Shown here one piece after another: positions 16,570 through 24,399 of a stretch of 64,000 nucleotides of DNA; the first letter of the stretch is position 1; every line of letters starts with the position of its first letter. The notes beneath the pieces were generated by a model. That model was not told the origin of the DNA, did no database searches, and saw nothing but the letters and a program-made list of their open reading frames with translations. Location of the stretch: NCBI RefSeq assembly GCF_016899425.1, contig NZ_CP045995.1, forward strand, positions 248,001 through 312,000, read 5' to 3'. This DNA is from Burkholderia sp. MS389 (GTDB lineage Bacteria; Pseudomonadota; Gammaproteobacteria; Burkholderiales; Burkholderiaceae). Both the position numbers and the translations under genes were made by a program.

Positions 16570-19056
16570 TCAGCCGGCCTGCGTGGCGCGCACCGCGCGC
16601 GCGGCGTTGACGGCCCGGATTTCCACCGTGGGCGCGACGTAGTCGTCGGCCGCCGCGAGCTTCCCGTCCGTTCGCAATGGAATGAGCGCGATGCGCGCAG
16701 GCGTGCCGGGCGCGAGATGGAACCAGTCGTCGCTCGGCATGAAGCCCGGCGCGTCGATCTGCACGTGGCGGGCGACGTGTCGCGTGTCGATGTCGACGTG
16801 CCAGGTCGCGCCGGTGCGCGACACGCATGCCTCGATCCCCGGTTCGCGACGCGCCAGCACGGCCGGATGCGTGCGGGACGGAAAATGGAACGCCTGCGAC
16901 AGCAGCGTGCCGTCGTCGGCGCGTAAGGTCGCTACGACCGTATCGTGTTCGCAGGGGCCGAAGCGGTACGCGTAGGTCCAGTCGAAGAAGCGGCCGAGCA
17001 GCTCGGCCGAGCCGAGCCGTACCGTGTCGTGCGCGGCGATCCGCACCGGAGAGCCGGCCCGCGCGACCGGCGTGCGGCCGTCGCGCAGCGCGACCAGCTC
17101 GATCGCGGCCGACAGCGGCGCCGGGCGTTCGTTGACCACATGTACGTCGAGCCCGTTCAGGCCTTCGTCGACGAGCAGCACCTGGATCGGCTGCAGCACC
17201 TGACGCAGCGCATACCAAGCCGATTTCGGCCGGTGCGCGGCGTCGATCACGCCCCATCCGGCGCCCGGCATCACGTCCTGGAACTGCCACACGAGCGCGC
17301 CCGCGCAACGCGAACCGGTGCGCCGCCATTCGGAAAACGTCTCGCGCATCACGTCCGCGATCACCGCACGCGACAGCTCGAGGTAGCGCGCCGGGTCCTC
17401 GCGCCGCAGCCGGTCGGGCACGAAGTCGTACAGCGTCTGCAGATAATGGTCGCGGATATCGTCGAAATCCCACGACGTGCCAGGGTCGCGGGGCACGGCC
17501 GCCTTCCAGCGCGGTTCGTGCACGCCCGGCCAGCCGAGTTCCGCGAGCGTCGCATCGCCCGGCACGTTCGCGAACGCGAGGCATTCGCTCGCAAAGCGCA
17601 CGTCCGCGCGGCGCGCGTCGTCGAGCGGGCGCAGATACGCGCCGACGCCGTAGTAGTGCGACACGCGTTCGCGCGGCATGAACGGCAGCACGCCGCCGTC
17701 GGGCGAATCGGGCACGTACGGGACGTCGGGGCGGTGTGCGGCCGCGTGGCCGGCCAGCCGGTCGGCGGTCAGCTCGACGAAGCGCTGCTTCGGCCCGAGC
17801 CCCGACATCGCGGCCTGCTGCGCGATCTCGCTGCCGCCGCACAGCACCGCAAGCGACGGCGAAGGGCCGTGACGCGACAGGAACTGGCTCGCCTCGCGAT
17901 CGACGTTGGCCGCGAACGCGGGATCGTCGAGCGCGTAATCGAAGTTCGCGAAACCGAAGTCCTGCCAGACCAGCAGCCCGAGCCGGTCGCACCATGCGTG
18001 GAACGCGTCGGCCTCGTAGGTCATCGTGCCGCCGACGCGAATCATGTTGAAGCCGGCGTCGCACGCGAGCCCCAGCAGGCGGCCGTAGGTCGCGTCGTCC
18101 GCGTGCAGCGCGAGCGGCGCGGCGCTGCTCCAGCATGCGCCGCGCGCGAATACGGGCACGCCGTTGATGCGCAGTCCGAAACCCTTGCCGTCGGCGCCGG
18201 CGTCGACGTCGATCGTGCGAAAACCCGTCGAGCCCAGCGACCGGCGCGCATCGCCGATATGCAGGGCGATCTCGTAGAGCGCCGGTTCACCGTGCGTATG
18301 CGGCCACCAGCGGCGCACGTTCGGTATCGCGACGCTCGTGCGCAGCCGGTCGGCGCCGGCGCGTTCGAGCGTCGCGTGATGTTCGCCGCATGACAGCCGC
18401 GCCGCGAACATGTCGGGCAGCGGCGCGGCGAACGTCAGTTCCGCATCGAGCCAGCCCGTGTCGCCTTCGACGCGTGCATGCAGTTTGCAATCGGTAAGAA
18501 TGGGCCCGTCGGACGGATCGAGCACGTCGATGGGCCGCCATGGGCCGGTGGGCACATACGGCGGGAACCAGCCCGGCATATGGCCGAACAGCGACGTGCG
18601 GATCGTGCGCAGCGTGGCCGGTTCGGCCAGCCGCGTGCGCCAGCGTGCACGGCGCGTCGCGCGCGCGTCGCGCAGGTGCGGCGCGAGCGCGCGGAAACAG
18701 ACGGTCAGCCGGTGCGTGCCGTCGAGCGACACGGGCACGTCGTGCGCGACGAACATGCTGTCCGAGCAGTGGATCGGCGTGTCGTCGAGCCAGGCCTGCG
18801 CGAGCGTCGCGAGGCCGTGAAAGCGCAGGATGCGCAGCCCGCGCCCGCGCAGTTCGAGCCGATACCAGTGGTCGCGCTCGTCGAGCGACGCGGCTTCGTC
18901 GAGCCGGCCGGACAGCGCGAGCGCCTGCGCGACCGTGCCGGGCACCGGCGCCGCGATCCAGCCGTCGTGGTCGGCCGGGAGGTCGCGCGGCTCGCGCACG
19001 GCGCCCGCGGCCGTCGCCCGCATCGACCATGCGGGCAGCGTGCGCGCGCGCGTCAC
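16570..19056 (-). CDS. Glycoside hydrolase family 2 protein, beta-mannosidase-like
   Basis: This 828-residue protein has an N-terminal sugar-binding domain (LRILRFHGLATLAQAWLDD, about 60-80), an immunoglobulin-like domain and a TIM-barrel core. The core has INGVPVFARGACW and GFNMIRVGGTMTYEADAFHAW (about 305-345). Likely catalytic acids are Glu410 in LCGGSE and Glu491 in FASECLAF, matching the two GH2 glutamates in beta-mannosidases. No signal peptide is seen, so it is probably cytoplasmic. I choose a GTG start at 19056 because it overlaps the DUF1839 stop as GTGA, like the other junctions of this operon; ATG at 19023 is the alternative. A glycosidase at the end of a carrier-protein operon is unusual. 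The substrate may be an EPS fragment or glycoconjugate. Confidence 0.83.
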   Translation of the reverse strand: MTRARTLPAWSMRATAAGAVREPRDLPADHDGWIAAPVPGTVAQALALSGRLDEAASLDERDHWYRLELRGRGLRILRFHGLATLAQAWLDDTPIHCSDSMFVAHDVPVSLDGTHRLTVCFRALAPHLRDARATRRARWRTRLAEPATLRTIRTSLFGHMPGWFPPYVPTGPWRPIDVLDPSDGPILTDCKLHARVEGDTGWLDAELTFAAPLPDMFAARLSCGEHHATLERAGADRLRTSVAIPNVRRWWPHTHGEPALYEIALHIGDARRSLGSTGFRTIDVDAGADGKGFGLRINGVPVFARGACWSSAAPLALHADDATYGRLLGLACDAGFNMIRVGGTMTYEADAFHAWCDRLGLLVWQDFGFANFDYALDDPAFAANVDREASQFLSRHGPSPSLAVLCGGSEIAQQAAMSGLGPKQRFVELTADRLAGHAAAHRPDVPYVPDSPDGGVLPFMPRERVSHYYGVGAYLRPLDDARRADVRFASECLAFANVPGDATLAELGWPGVHEPRWKAAVPRDPGTSWDFDDIRDHYLQTLYDFVPDRLRREDPARYLELSRAVIADVMRETFSEWRRTGSRCAGALVWQFQDVMPGAGWGVIDAAHRPKSAWYALRQVLQPIQVLLVDEGLNGLDVHVVNERPAPLSAAIELVALRDGRTPVARAGSPVRIAAHDTVRLGSAELLGRFFDWTYAYRFGPCEHDTVVATLRADDGTLLSQAFHFPSRTHPAVLARREPGIEACVSRTGATWHVDIDTRHVARHVQIDAPGFMPSDDWFHLAPGTPARIALIPLRTDGKLAAADDYVAPTVEIRAVNAARAVRATQAG

Positions 19057-20108
19057 CGCATGGCCGGCACGGGCGCTGCGTCGGCGCGCACGGGCGTCAC
19101 GTGCCGCAGCGGCGCGCCGATCTGCCGCGCGCACGCGACGAGGTCGGCGTACGCAGCCTCGATCGCTTCGAGCGTCGCATCGCCGCGTTCTTCCTTGCCG
19201 CGTGCGCACGCGCGCGCGAGCCGAAATTCGAGCACCATCGCTTCGGACGCGATGCGATCGCACGAGGCGCGGATCTCGGCGAACGGCCCGGTGCAGCCGC
19301 TGGCGTGCAGCCAGCGCGCATAGTGGCCGAACAGTTCGAAATTCGCGCCGAGCTGCCGCACCGAATTGAACGAGTACGCATGGAAGCGTTCGAGCGGCGC
19401 TTCCGCGAGGATCTGCGCATCGGTCTGCAACTGCCGGCGGAACGCCGCGATCGGATCGACGACCGGCAGGCGCCGCAGGTGGCGCTGCAACGCGGCGAGC
19501 GAGGCTTCGCACAGCGCGCGCTCGTCGAGCGGCGCAAAGCGTCGCTTCGCGCATTCGACATACGGCGGCAGCGTCATCGGCGAACTCGCGCCGATGAGCC
19601 CGTTGTAGTCGAAATCCTCGGCAACGTAATAGCCGCTGTTGTGGAAGTAGCCGATCTGGTGCTTCTCGCGGTCGATCGCGTCGATGCCGATCGTCGTCTT
19701 CGTATGCTGCGTGCGGTAGCTGGTGCCGCGCGTATCGGGCAGGAACCACGCGTCGACCTCGACGATCATCAGGTGGCCACGCGCGACCTGCGTCTCGATG
19801 TGCTGGTCGAGCGGCTCGTAGATCGAATGCTCCTGCACGACGATCCCGTAGAGCCGCTCCAGTTCGTCGTGCGGAAACTTGAAGAACGTGAACTGGTCGC
19901 CCTCGAAATCGAGCGCGATCGTAAACGGCAGCGCTGCATACGGATTGAGGCCCCACCAGCGGAGCACCTCGAGCCACATGTCGACGTAGCAGTTGGTCTG
20001 CTTCCAGACCATCTCCTGACTGTGCAGCGGGTGCGGCCGGTAGTGGCGCGCGCGGTGGCGCACGCCCTCGAACGACGCGTCTTCGCCGTCGCGGGAAACG
20101 AACCTCAT
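19053..20108 (-). CDS. DUF1839 family protein
   Basis: This 351-residue protein is recognised as DUF1839 from its opening. After a short lead it has RPHPLHSQEMVWKQTNCYVD, then FTIALDFEGDQFTFFKFPHDELERLYGI and HSGYYV-type segments. The conserved GYFHNSGYYVAEDFDYNGL (about 180-200) suggests a catalytic or ligand pocket rich in His, Tyr and Asp. No biochemical function is established that I know of. Known context is co-occurrence with amino acid:carrier protein ligases, carrier proteins and acyl-CoA dehydrogenases in Burkholderia, Bradyrhizobium and relatives. Here it is coupled to the ligase by ATGA and to the GH2 gene by GTGA. A role in processing or transferring the carrier-bound amino acid is inferred. 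Confidence 0.82.
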   Translation of the reverse strand: MRFVSRDGEDASFEGVRHRARHYRPHPLHSQEMVWKQTNCYVDMWLEVLRWWGLNPYAALPFTIALDFEGDQFTFFKFPHDELERLYGIVVQEHSIYEPLDQHIETQVARGHLMIVEVDAWFLPDTRGTSYRTQHTKTTIGIDAIDREKHQIGYFHNSGYYVAEDFDYNGLIGASSPMTLPPYVECAKRRFAPLDERALCEASLAALQRHLRRLPVVDPIAAFRRQLQTDAQILAEAPLERFHAYSFNSVRQLGANFELFGHYARWLHASGCTGPFAEIRASCDRIASEAMVLEFRLARACARGKEERGDATLEAIEAAYADLVACARQIGAPLRHVTPVRADAAPVPAMR

Positions 20109-21079
20109 CGCGCGCCCCACAGCACGTCGCGCACGTCGCTCGGCCATGCGTCGATGTCGAAGCCGTGGTGGCGGAACAGCGCGAGCGTGAGCCGCTCGAG
20201 GCCGAAGCCGACGCAGCCCGTGTGCGCGACATCGCCGGTCGCGGTGCGGATGTCCCACAGCAGTCCGAAGTGGTCCATGTGGTAGTTGAAGCTCAGGCAC
20301 GCGGTCTGCCGGTCGTCGTGCTCGATCGGAATCAGCAGCTCGAACTTCAGGTTCTGCTCGCGCTGGCTGTCCGCGACGATCTTGCCGCCGCGCCCGAAGA
20401 ACGGGTCGTTCGCGAGATCGATCGCATTCGGCAGGCGCAGCGCGTCGATCATCCGCGTGCCGCGTTCGATCCATGTCTCGCGGAACGAGACGATCTGCTC
20501 GGGCGTGCCGATCCGCACGTACTCGCGCATCCGGAACAACTGCATGCGGGTCGGGTCGAGCGACGGTTCGTGACGGAAGCAGTACGAGAACACGTCGACG
20601 ATCCGGCCGTCGGCGGGCAGCGCGCCCGCGCGCGCGACGACGGGATACACGGGGTAGCACGCGGCCGGCGTCATCACGACGTAGGTCGGCTTCTGGTTTT
20701 CGGTCCAGTCGTCGCCGCGATCGAGGCATTGCAGCACGCGCTGATGCTGGCGTTCGTCGCCGCAGAACGCATGCACGCTGCCCGCCAGTTGCGGAAAGCT
20801 CTTCATGTATTCGCTGCGCTCGAACTCGGTGCGGCTCATCGCCGGCGGGAAGCGCAGCACTTCGGCCTGCTGGTCGGCGCCGATGCGCGTGACGAACGCG
20901 TCGAGCGCTTCGACCACGCGCTCGAATCGTTCGCTGCGGCCGAACAGGCCCTGGATGCCGGTCGAGACCAGCAGGCCCGCATCGATCAGCGCGTCGCGCA
21001 GCGGATTGACGCCCGCGCGGTCGAGCGGTGCGTTGGCGGGAACGGAGGGGGCGGTGGGCACGGCGAGGCGATCGTTCAC
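20105..21079 (-). CDS. Amino acid:[carrier protein] ligase, class II aminoacyl-tRNA synthetase homologue
   Basis: This 324-residue protein is homologous to the catalytic core of atypical seryl-tRNA synthetases and lacks a tRNA-binding arm. Motif 2 is seen as YCFRHEPSLDPTRMQLFRMR (about 167-186) and motif 3 as GCVGFGLERLTLALFRHHG (about 288-306). Cys residues in TPAACYP and GCVGFG and an intervening Glu fit the zinc site of this family. Published members activate glycine or alanine with ATP and load it onto the phosphopantetheine of a dedicated carrier protein, not onto tRNA. A GTG start at 21079 is chosen: GGAGAAA precedes it and it overlaps the upstream stop as GTGA. Its partner carrier protein is two genes upstream. 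Confidence 0.9.
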   Translation of the reverse strand: MNDRLAVPTAPSVPANAPLDRAGVNPLRDALIDAGLLVSTGIQGLFGRSERFERVVEALDAFVTRIGADQQAEVLRFPPAMSRTEFERSEYMKSFPQLAGSVHAFCGDERQHQRVLQCLDRGDDWTENQKPTYVVMTPAACYPVYPVVARAGALPADGRIVDVFSYCFRHEPSLDPTRMQLFRMREYVRIGTPEQIVSFRETWIERGTRMIDALRLPNAIDLANDPFFGRGGKIVADSQREQNLKFELLIPIEHDDRQTACLSFNYHMDHFGLLWDIRTATGDVAHTGCVGFGLERLTLALFRHHGFDIDAWPSDVRDVLWGAR

Positions 21080-22272
21080 GTATGTTTCTCCAGCGTCGCG
21101 GGACGCAGCGCGAGCAACAGGCTCGCAGTGTTGGCGGCAATGCGGTCGTTGCTGATCATCAGCGGCGCCGCGTGCAGGTCGCGAATGTGGCGGCCGATGC
21201 TGAACGGCGTGCCTTGCTTGTAGCCCGCCATCCCGCAGATCATCATCGCCTGGTGCGCGACCTCGAGCGCGGTCGCCGACACGTAGGTCTTCAGCGTATT
21301 GATCTCGGCGGCCCATGCCATGCCGGCCGACCACGAGCGGGCCGACGCGTTCGCGTGGAGGCGCAGCACGTTGTCGACGCGCGCCTGCATCGCCTGCATC
21401 AGCGCGAGCGATTCGGCGATGCGCCGCGCGGCGGGCGACGGCGCGCCATCGGTCTGGCGCGCCTGCGCGCGGAAGAACTGGTGCGCGCGATGGAACGCGT
21501 CGCCGGCCACGCCGATCCACACCGCGGCCCACAGGATGTGCGAGACCGGCACCATCGTTTCCTCGGCGATCTTCGCGAACGGCACCGGCAGGCATTGCAC
21601 GGCGGCGCCCTGCGCGTCGAGCACGAAGCCGTTGCTGCACGTGCCGCGCATGCCGAGCGTGTCCCATTCGCCGCGGCGCGTGAGCGTATAGCCGTCGCGC
21701 AGCAGCGTGACGAGCACCTGCTCGGAAGCCGGCGCATCCGCATCGCGTCGCGCGGTGGCGAGAATGCCGTCCGCGTAGTCGCCGTACGAGATCGTCGGCG
21801 CGGATTTGTGCAGCCGGAACCCGCCGCCGTCGATCTCGAGCGCGCACTGGCTCGCGCGCAGGTTGCCGCCGACGCCGTCTTCCGACGTGGCCGAGGCGAG
21901 CAGCCACTGGTGACGCACGAGCTGCTGCAGGAACAGCTTGTGCCAGCCCTGGTCGGCGGCATGGCCGACGATGCACGCCACCTGGATCTGGTGCATCGCG
22001 AACACCATCGCCGACGACGCGCACGCCTGGCCGAGGATCGAGCAGGCCGACGCGACGTCTTCCAGCGACGCGCCAGCGCCGCCGAGATGGGCCGGCACCA
22101 TCGCGCCGAGCAGCCGGCGCGCGCGCATCGCCTCGATTGCCTCGACGGGGCAGCGCGCGTCGCGATCGACCGCATCGGCATGCTGCGCGGCGATCTGCGC
22201 AACGGCATGCGCGGCCTCGTCGAGCCGATGCGAATCGCTGTCGGACGCGAGTTCGGGAAGCAGCGCGCTCAT
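21076..22272 (-). CDS. Acyl-CoA dehydrogenase-like flavoprotein
   Basis: This 398-residue protein follows the acyl-CoA dehydrogenase layout. It has an N-terminal helical domain with MVPAHLGGAGASLEDVA (about 58-74), a middle beta-domain (LASATSEDGVGGNLRA, then GEWDTLGMRGTCSNGFVL at about 205-222) and a C-terminal helical domain with AALEVAHQAMMICGMAGYKQG-like content ending in GRHIRDLHAAPLMI. The FAD-contacting region is recognisable, but a catalytic Glu was not pinned down. Its placement between a carrier protein and an amino acid:carrier protein ligase suggests it oxidises an aminoacyl-S-carrier, as flavoproteins do for prolyl carriers in pyrrole formation. That reaction is inference. Both flanking junctions are 4-base overlaps. 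Confidence 0.88.
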   Translation of the reverse strand: MSALLPELASDSDSHRLDEAAHAVAQIAAQHADAVDRDARCPVEAIEAMRARRLLGAMVPAHLGGAGASLEDVASACSILGQACASSAMVFAMHQIQVACIVGHAADQGWHKLFLQQLVRHQWLLASATSEDGVGGNLRASQCALEIDGGGFRLHKSAPTISYGDYADGILATARRDADAPASEQVLVTLLRDGYTLTRRGEWDTLGMRGTCSNGFVLDAQGAAVQCLPVPFAKIAEETMVPVSHILWAAVWIGVAGDAFHRAHQFFRAQARQTDGAPSPAARRIAESLALMQAMQARVDNVLRLHANASARSWSAGMAWAAEINTLKTYVSATALEVAHQAMMICGMAGYKQGTPFSIGRHIRDLHAAPLMISNDRIAANTASLLLALRPATLEKHT

Positions 22273-22520
22273 GCGGAGTGCTCGGTGCGTTGCAGCGTGG
22301 CGATCGTGTCTGCGAGCGCGTCGATGCTGCGGAACAGGTTGCGGTTCAGCATCTCGTCGGGAATCTCGATGTTGAACTGCTTTTCGATCGCGAGCATCAG
22401 CTGGATCGTATCGAGCGAGGAGAGGCCCGCTTCGTAGAGGTCGTCCCCGTCGCGGATCGAGTCGATCGCGGCTTCGAGGTGGGCGACGTGCTTCAGGATG
22501 GTTCTGATTTCGTTTTTCAC
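22269..22520 (-). CDS. Acyl carrier protein
   Basis: This 83-residue carrier protein is the first gene of the five-gene operon. The phosphopantetheine site is Ser35 in EAGLSSLDTIQLML; Ser34 replaces the usual Asp of the DSL motif. The helices are acidic, as expected, and the C-terminus continues NIEIPDEML, typical of the family. I choose the GTG at 22520 because GGAG lies 8 bases upstream and it gives the normal carrier length. An ATG at 22580 would add 20 residues of basic, non-family sequence and has poor ribosome-binding spacing. The protein should carry the amino acid loaded by the synthetase-like ligase. Its stop overlaps the dehydrogenase start as ATGA. Confidence 0.9.
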   Translation of the reverse strand: MKNEIRTILKHVAHLEAAIDSIRDGDDLYEAGLSSLDTIQLMLAIEKQFNIEIPDEMLNRNLFRSIDALADTIATLQRTEHSA

Positions 22521-22700
22521 GTGCTGCTCCGGCGTGCGTGGTGTCGTCCGCTCGGGCAGACGCGCGATAAGCGCTGACATCCCCCCGGCAGTCCGGCATC
22601 AGTAGACCATCGGCAGCCCCGGCGTTCTGTTCGCCACCCTACAAACGGCTGACCCGGCACGCGGGCGGCGCCGAAGCGCCGCCCCGACCCGGCGCGCCGA

Positions 22701-23483
22701 TCACGCGCGCGACGCGGCCGGCACGCCGGAGTCGGCCGACAGGATGCGCTTCATCTCGTCGCGCACGATCGCGCGGCAGCCGCACGACATTTTTTCGAGG
22801 CCGTCGAGGTCCGCGAGCTCGATCGAGCTGCGGTATTGCCGGATCAGGCCGAGCTTCTGGATTTCGCCGGCGGCGTCCGTGACCGTTTCGCGTCGTACGC
22901 CGAGCATTTGCGCGAGCATGCTGTGCGTCACCTGGATCTCGATGCTGCGCGTGCGATCGAACGCGAGCAGGAACCATCTGCATAACTGATGTTTGAGCAC
23001 GTGATGACGGCTGCAGAACGTGATCTGCGCGACCTGCGCCATCAGCAGCCGCACGCAGACGAACACGAGATGGCGGATCACCGGCGACGCCTCGAACGCG
23101 GTCGCGAAGACGCGCCGGTCGAGCCGGTAGACGAAGCCGTCGCGGCACGCGACCGCGCGGCAGGGCATCCGGCCGCTGCCGCCGATCACGTCGTCGCAGA
23201 CCACGCTTTCGCTGCCGATCTCCGCGACTTCCAGCGTCATGCCGCCGGACGACACGTACTGCAGCGAAATCGCGGTCGTGACCGGCAGGTAGACGGCGGC
23301 GAGCATTTCGCCGGGTTCGCACAGCACTTGCCCGGATTTCAGGTGAACGAGTTGCAGGTGGGGCGTCAGCGTGGCGAGTTCGTCGCGGTCGATGGCCGCG
23401 AGAAACCGGTTGGCGTCGAAGCTGTGGGAAAGCTCGATCATGCCGTTCGCATAAGCGACGGCGTCGGTGGCCTGATGAGTCAC
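22701..23483 (-). CDS. CRP/FNR family transcriptional regulator (BerA paralogue)
   Basis: This 260-residue regulator has an N-terminal cyclic-nucleotide-binding-type beta-barrel (about 15-140; LKSGQVLCEPGEMLAAVYLP and VAEIGSESVV). A dimerisation helix follows, then a Crp-type winged helix (THSMLAQMLGVRRETVTDAA, about 195-214). No Fe-S cysteine cluster of FNR type is evident at the N-terminus. A GTG start at 23483 has GAGG upstream; ATG at 23441 is the alternative. It is a clear paralogue of the regulator encoded divergently at 24400, sharing the FCSRHHVLKHQLCRWFLLAFDR-like core and equal length. Ligand and targets are unknown. It stands divergent to berA and 180 bases from the carrier-protein operon, which it may control. 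Confidence 0.88.
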   Translation of the reverse strand: MTHQATDAVAYANGMIELSHSFDANRFLAAIDRDELATLTPHLQLVHLKSGQVLCEPGEMLAAVYLPVTTAISLQYVSSGGMTLEVAEIGSESVVCDDVIGGSGRMPCRAVACRDGFVYRLDRRVFATAFEASPVIRHLVFVCVRLLMAQVAQITFCSRHHVLKHQLCRWFLLAFDRTRSIEIQVTHSMLAQMLGVRRETVTDAAGEIQKLGLIRQYRSSIELADLDGLEKMSCGCRAIVRDEMKRILSADSGVPAASRA

Positions 23484-24399
23484 GGCGCATCCTCGCAGGT
23501 GGGCGGTCGCGCGTCGTTGCGGCGAATCCCGGAATGGAAATCGCACGATCGTGCGGACTTTGTTGATCAAAAAAACGGAATGACGATACTCGCGAAAAAG
23601 GCTAGCACGCAATTGAATTCGGCCAATTCGACCTTTTGCCATTTCACAAAGTTTGACGATTTCGACTGCACGCAAACGTTATGTCGATTTAAGAATTCCT
23701 TTCTCCGGAATTAATCATCCGGAAATGGAATCGTGAACCTGCTTGTCATTCTATGTCGACCGGAATCAATCGGACAACGTGACGAATCGTACAGAAAAAG
23801 TGGCGGGAAGACATTGAACATTATTTGACAAATAAATGGGGTCATCCAGATTTTGTATTTATATCAACGGCTTGCAGGCGATATGTGCGGTGGTGGACAG
23901 AGTGGGGAATTAGTGTGCCGATTCAAATTTGAGACAGTTTGAAACGAGCGTGTGCGGTGCGGCGACGCCGGGAAATGCTGCGCCGCACATCACGGAAACA
24001 ATTGAAAATCGGCTGTAAGTATTTGAACGATAAGCATCGCGACCGCAACGCCGGCGTCCCGAGCCGGCGCGCGGGAATTGATCAGTCGAATGCGTGCTGT
24101 GTCCGTCGTATGGGGGAGTGTCCGGAAATGAGACGTTTTTTCGGTTTTGGGGTCGGTTATTCAGGGGCTCTAAATCGGATGTGATTCATATATTAAGGAC
24201 GGGCGGCTATTGGCACGTAAATCGCTTATTCGGGCTGGCGTGTCGAAACGGGGCAGTCGACTCAATTCGGCGTTGACAAGCCGATGATCAGTCGGATTCA
24301 GGGTTGTGGGCCGCAACCGCTGTCAACGTCCGGGCGCGCATCGCGATAACGAGTTCCGTGCCTGCCGCTGGCGGCGCGGACGATAAAAGGGATACAGAC
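23484..24399. other. AT-rich divergent control region between two CRP/FNR genes
   Basis: About 900 bases without a convincing gene, much lower in GC than its surroundings. It holds a strong sigma-54 promoter (24211-24226). It also has a repeated 10-mer TCCGGAAATG at 23718-23727 and 24121-24130, and a related TCCGGAA at 23704-23710. A 10-base palindrome TCAAATTTGA lies at 23923-23932. Short frames here lack coding character. Confidence 0.6.
24211..24226 (+). promoter_or_regulatory. Sigma-54 (RpoN) -24/-12 promoter of the berA operon
   Basis: TGGCACGTAAATCGCT matches the consensus TGGCACG-N4-TTGCW at every fixed position except one. The invariant GG (24212-24213) and GC (24224-24225) are 10 bases apart, as required. 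It points at the CRP/FNR gene starting at 24400, leaving a leader of about 165 bases. A TCCGGAAATG element lies about 80-90 bases upstream, a normal enhancer distance. Published RpoN- and BerB-dependence of berA fits this site. Confidence 0.82.

Noticed and set aside
22632-22648. Possible minus-strand sigma-54 site before the carrier-protein operon
   Set aside because: Read as TGGCGAACAGAACGCC it keeps TGGC and GC but misses most other consensus bases; too weak to list.
23825-23857. TTGACA with a TATA-like stretch as a sigma-70 promoter
   Set aside because: No acceptable -10 hexamer at 16-18 base spacing from the TTGACA.
23939-24184. 81-codon plus-strand frame upstream of berA
   Set aside because: No ribosome-binding site, Arg-rich composition, and it covers the likely enhancer region.
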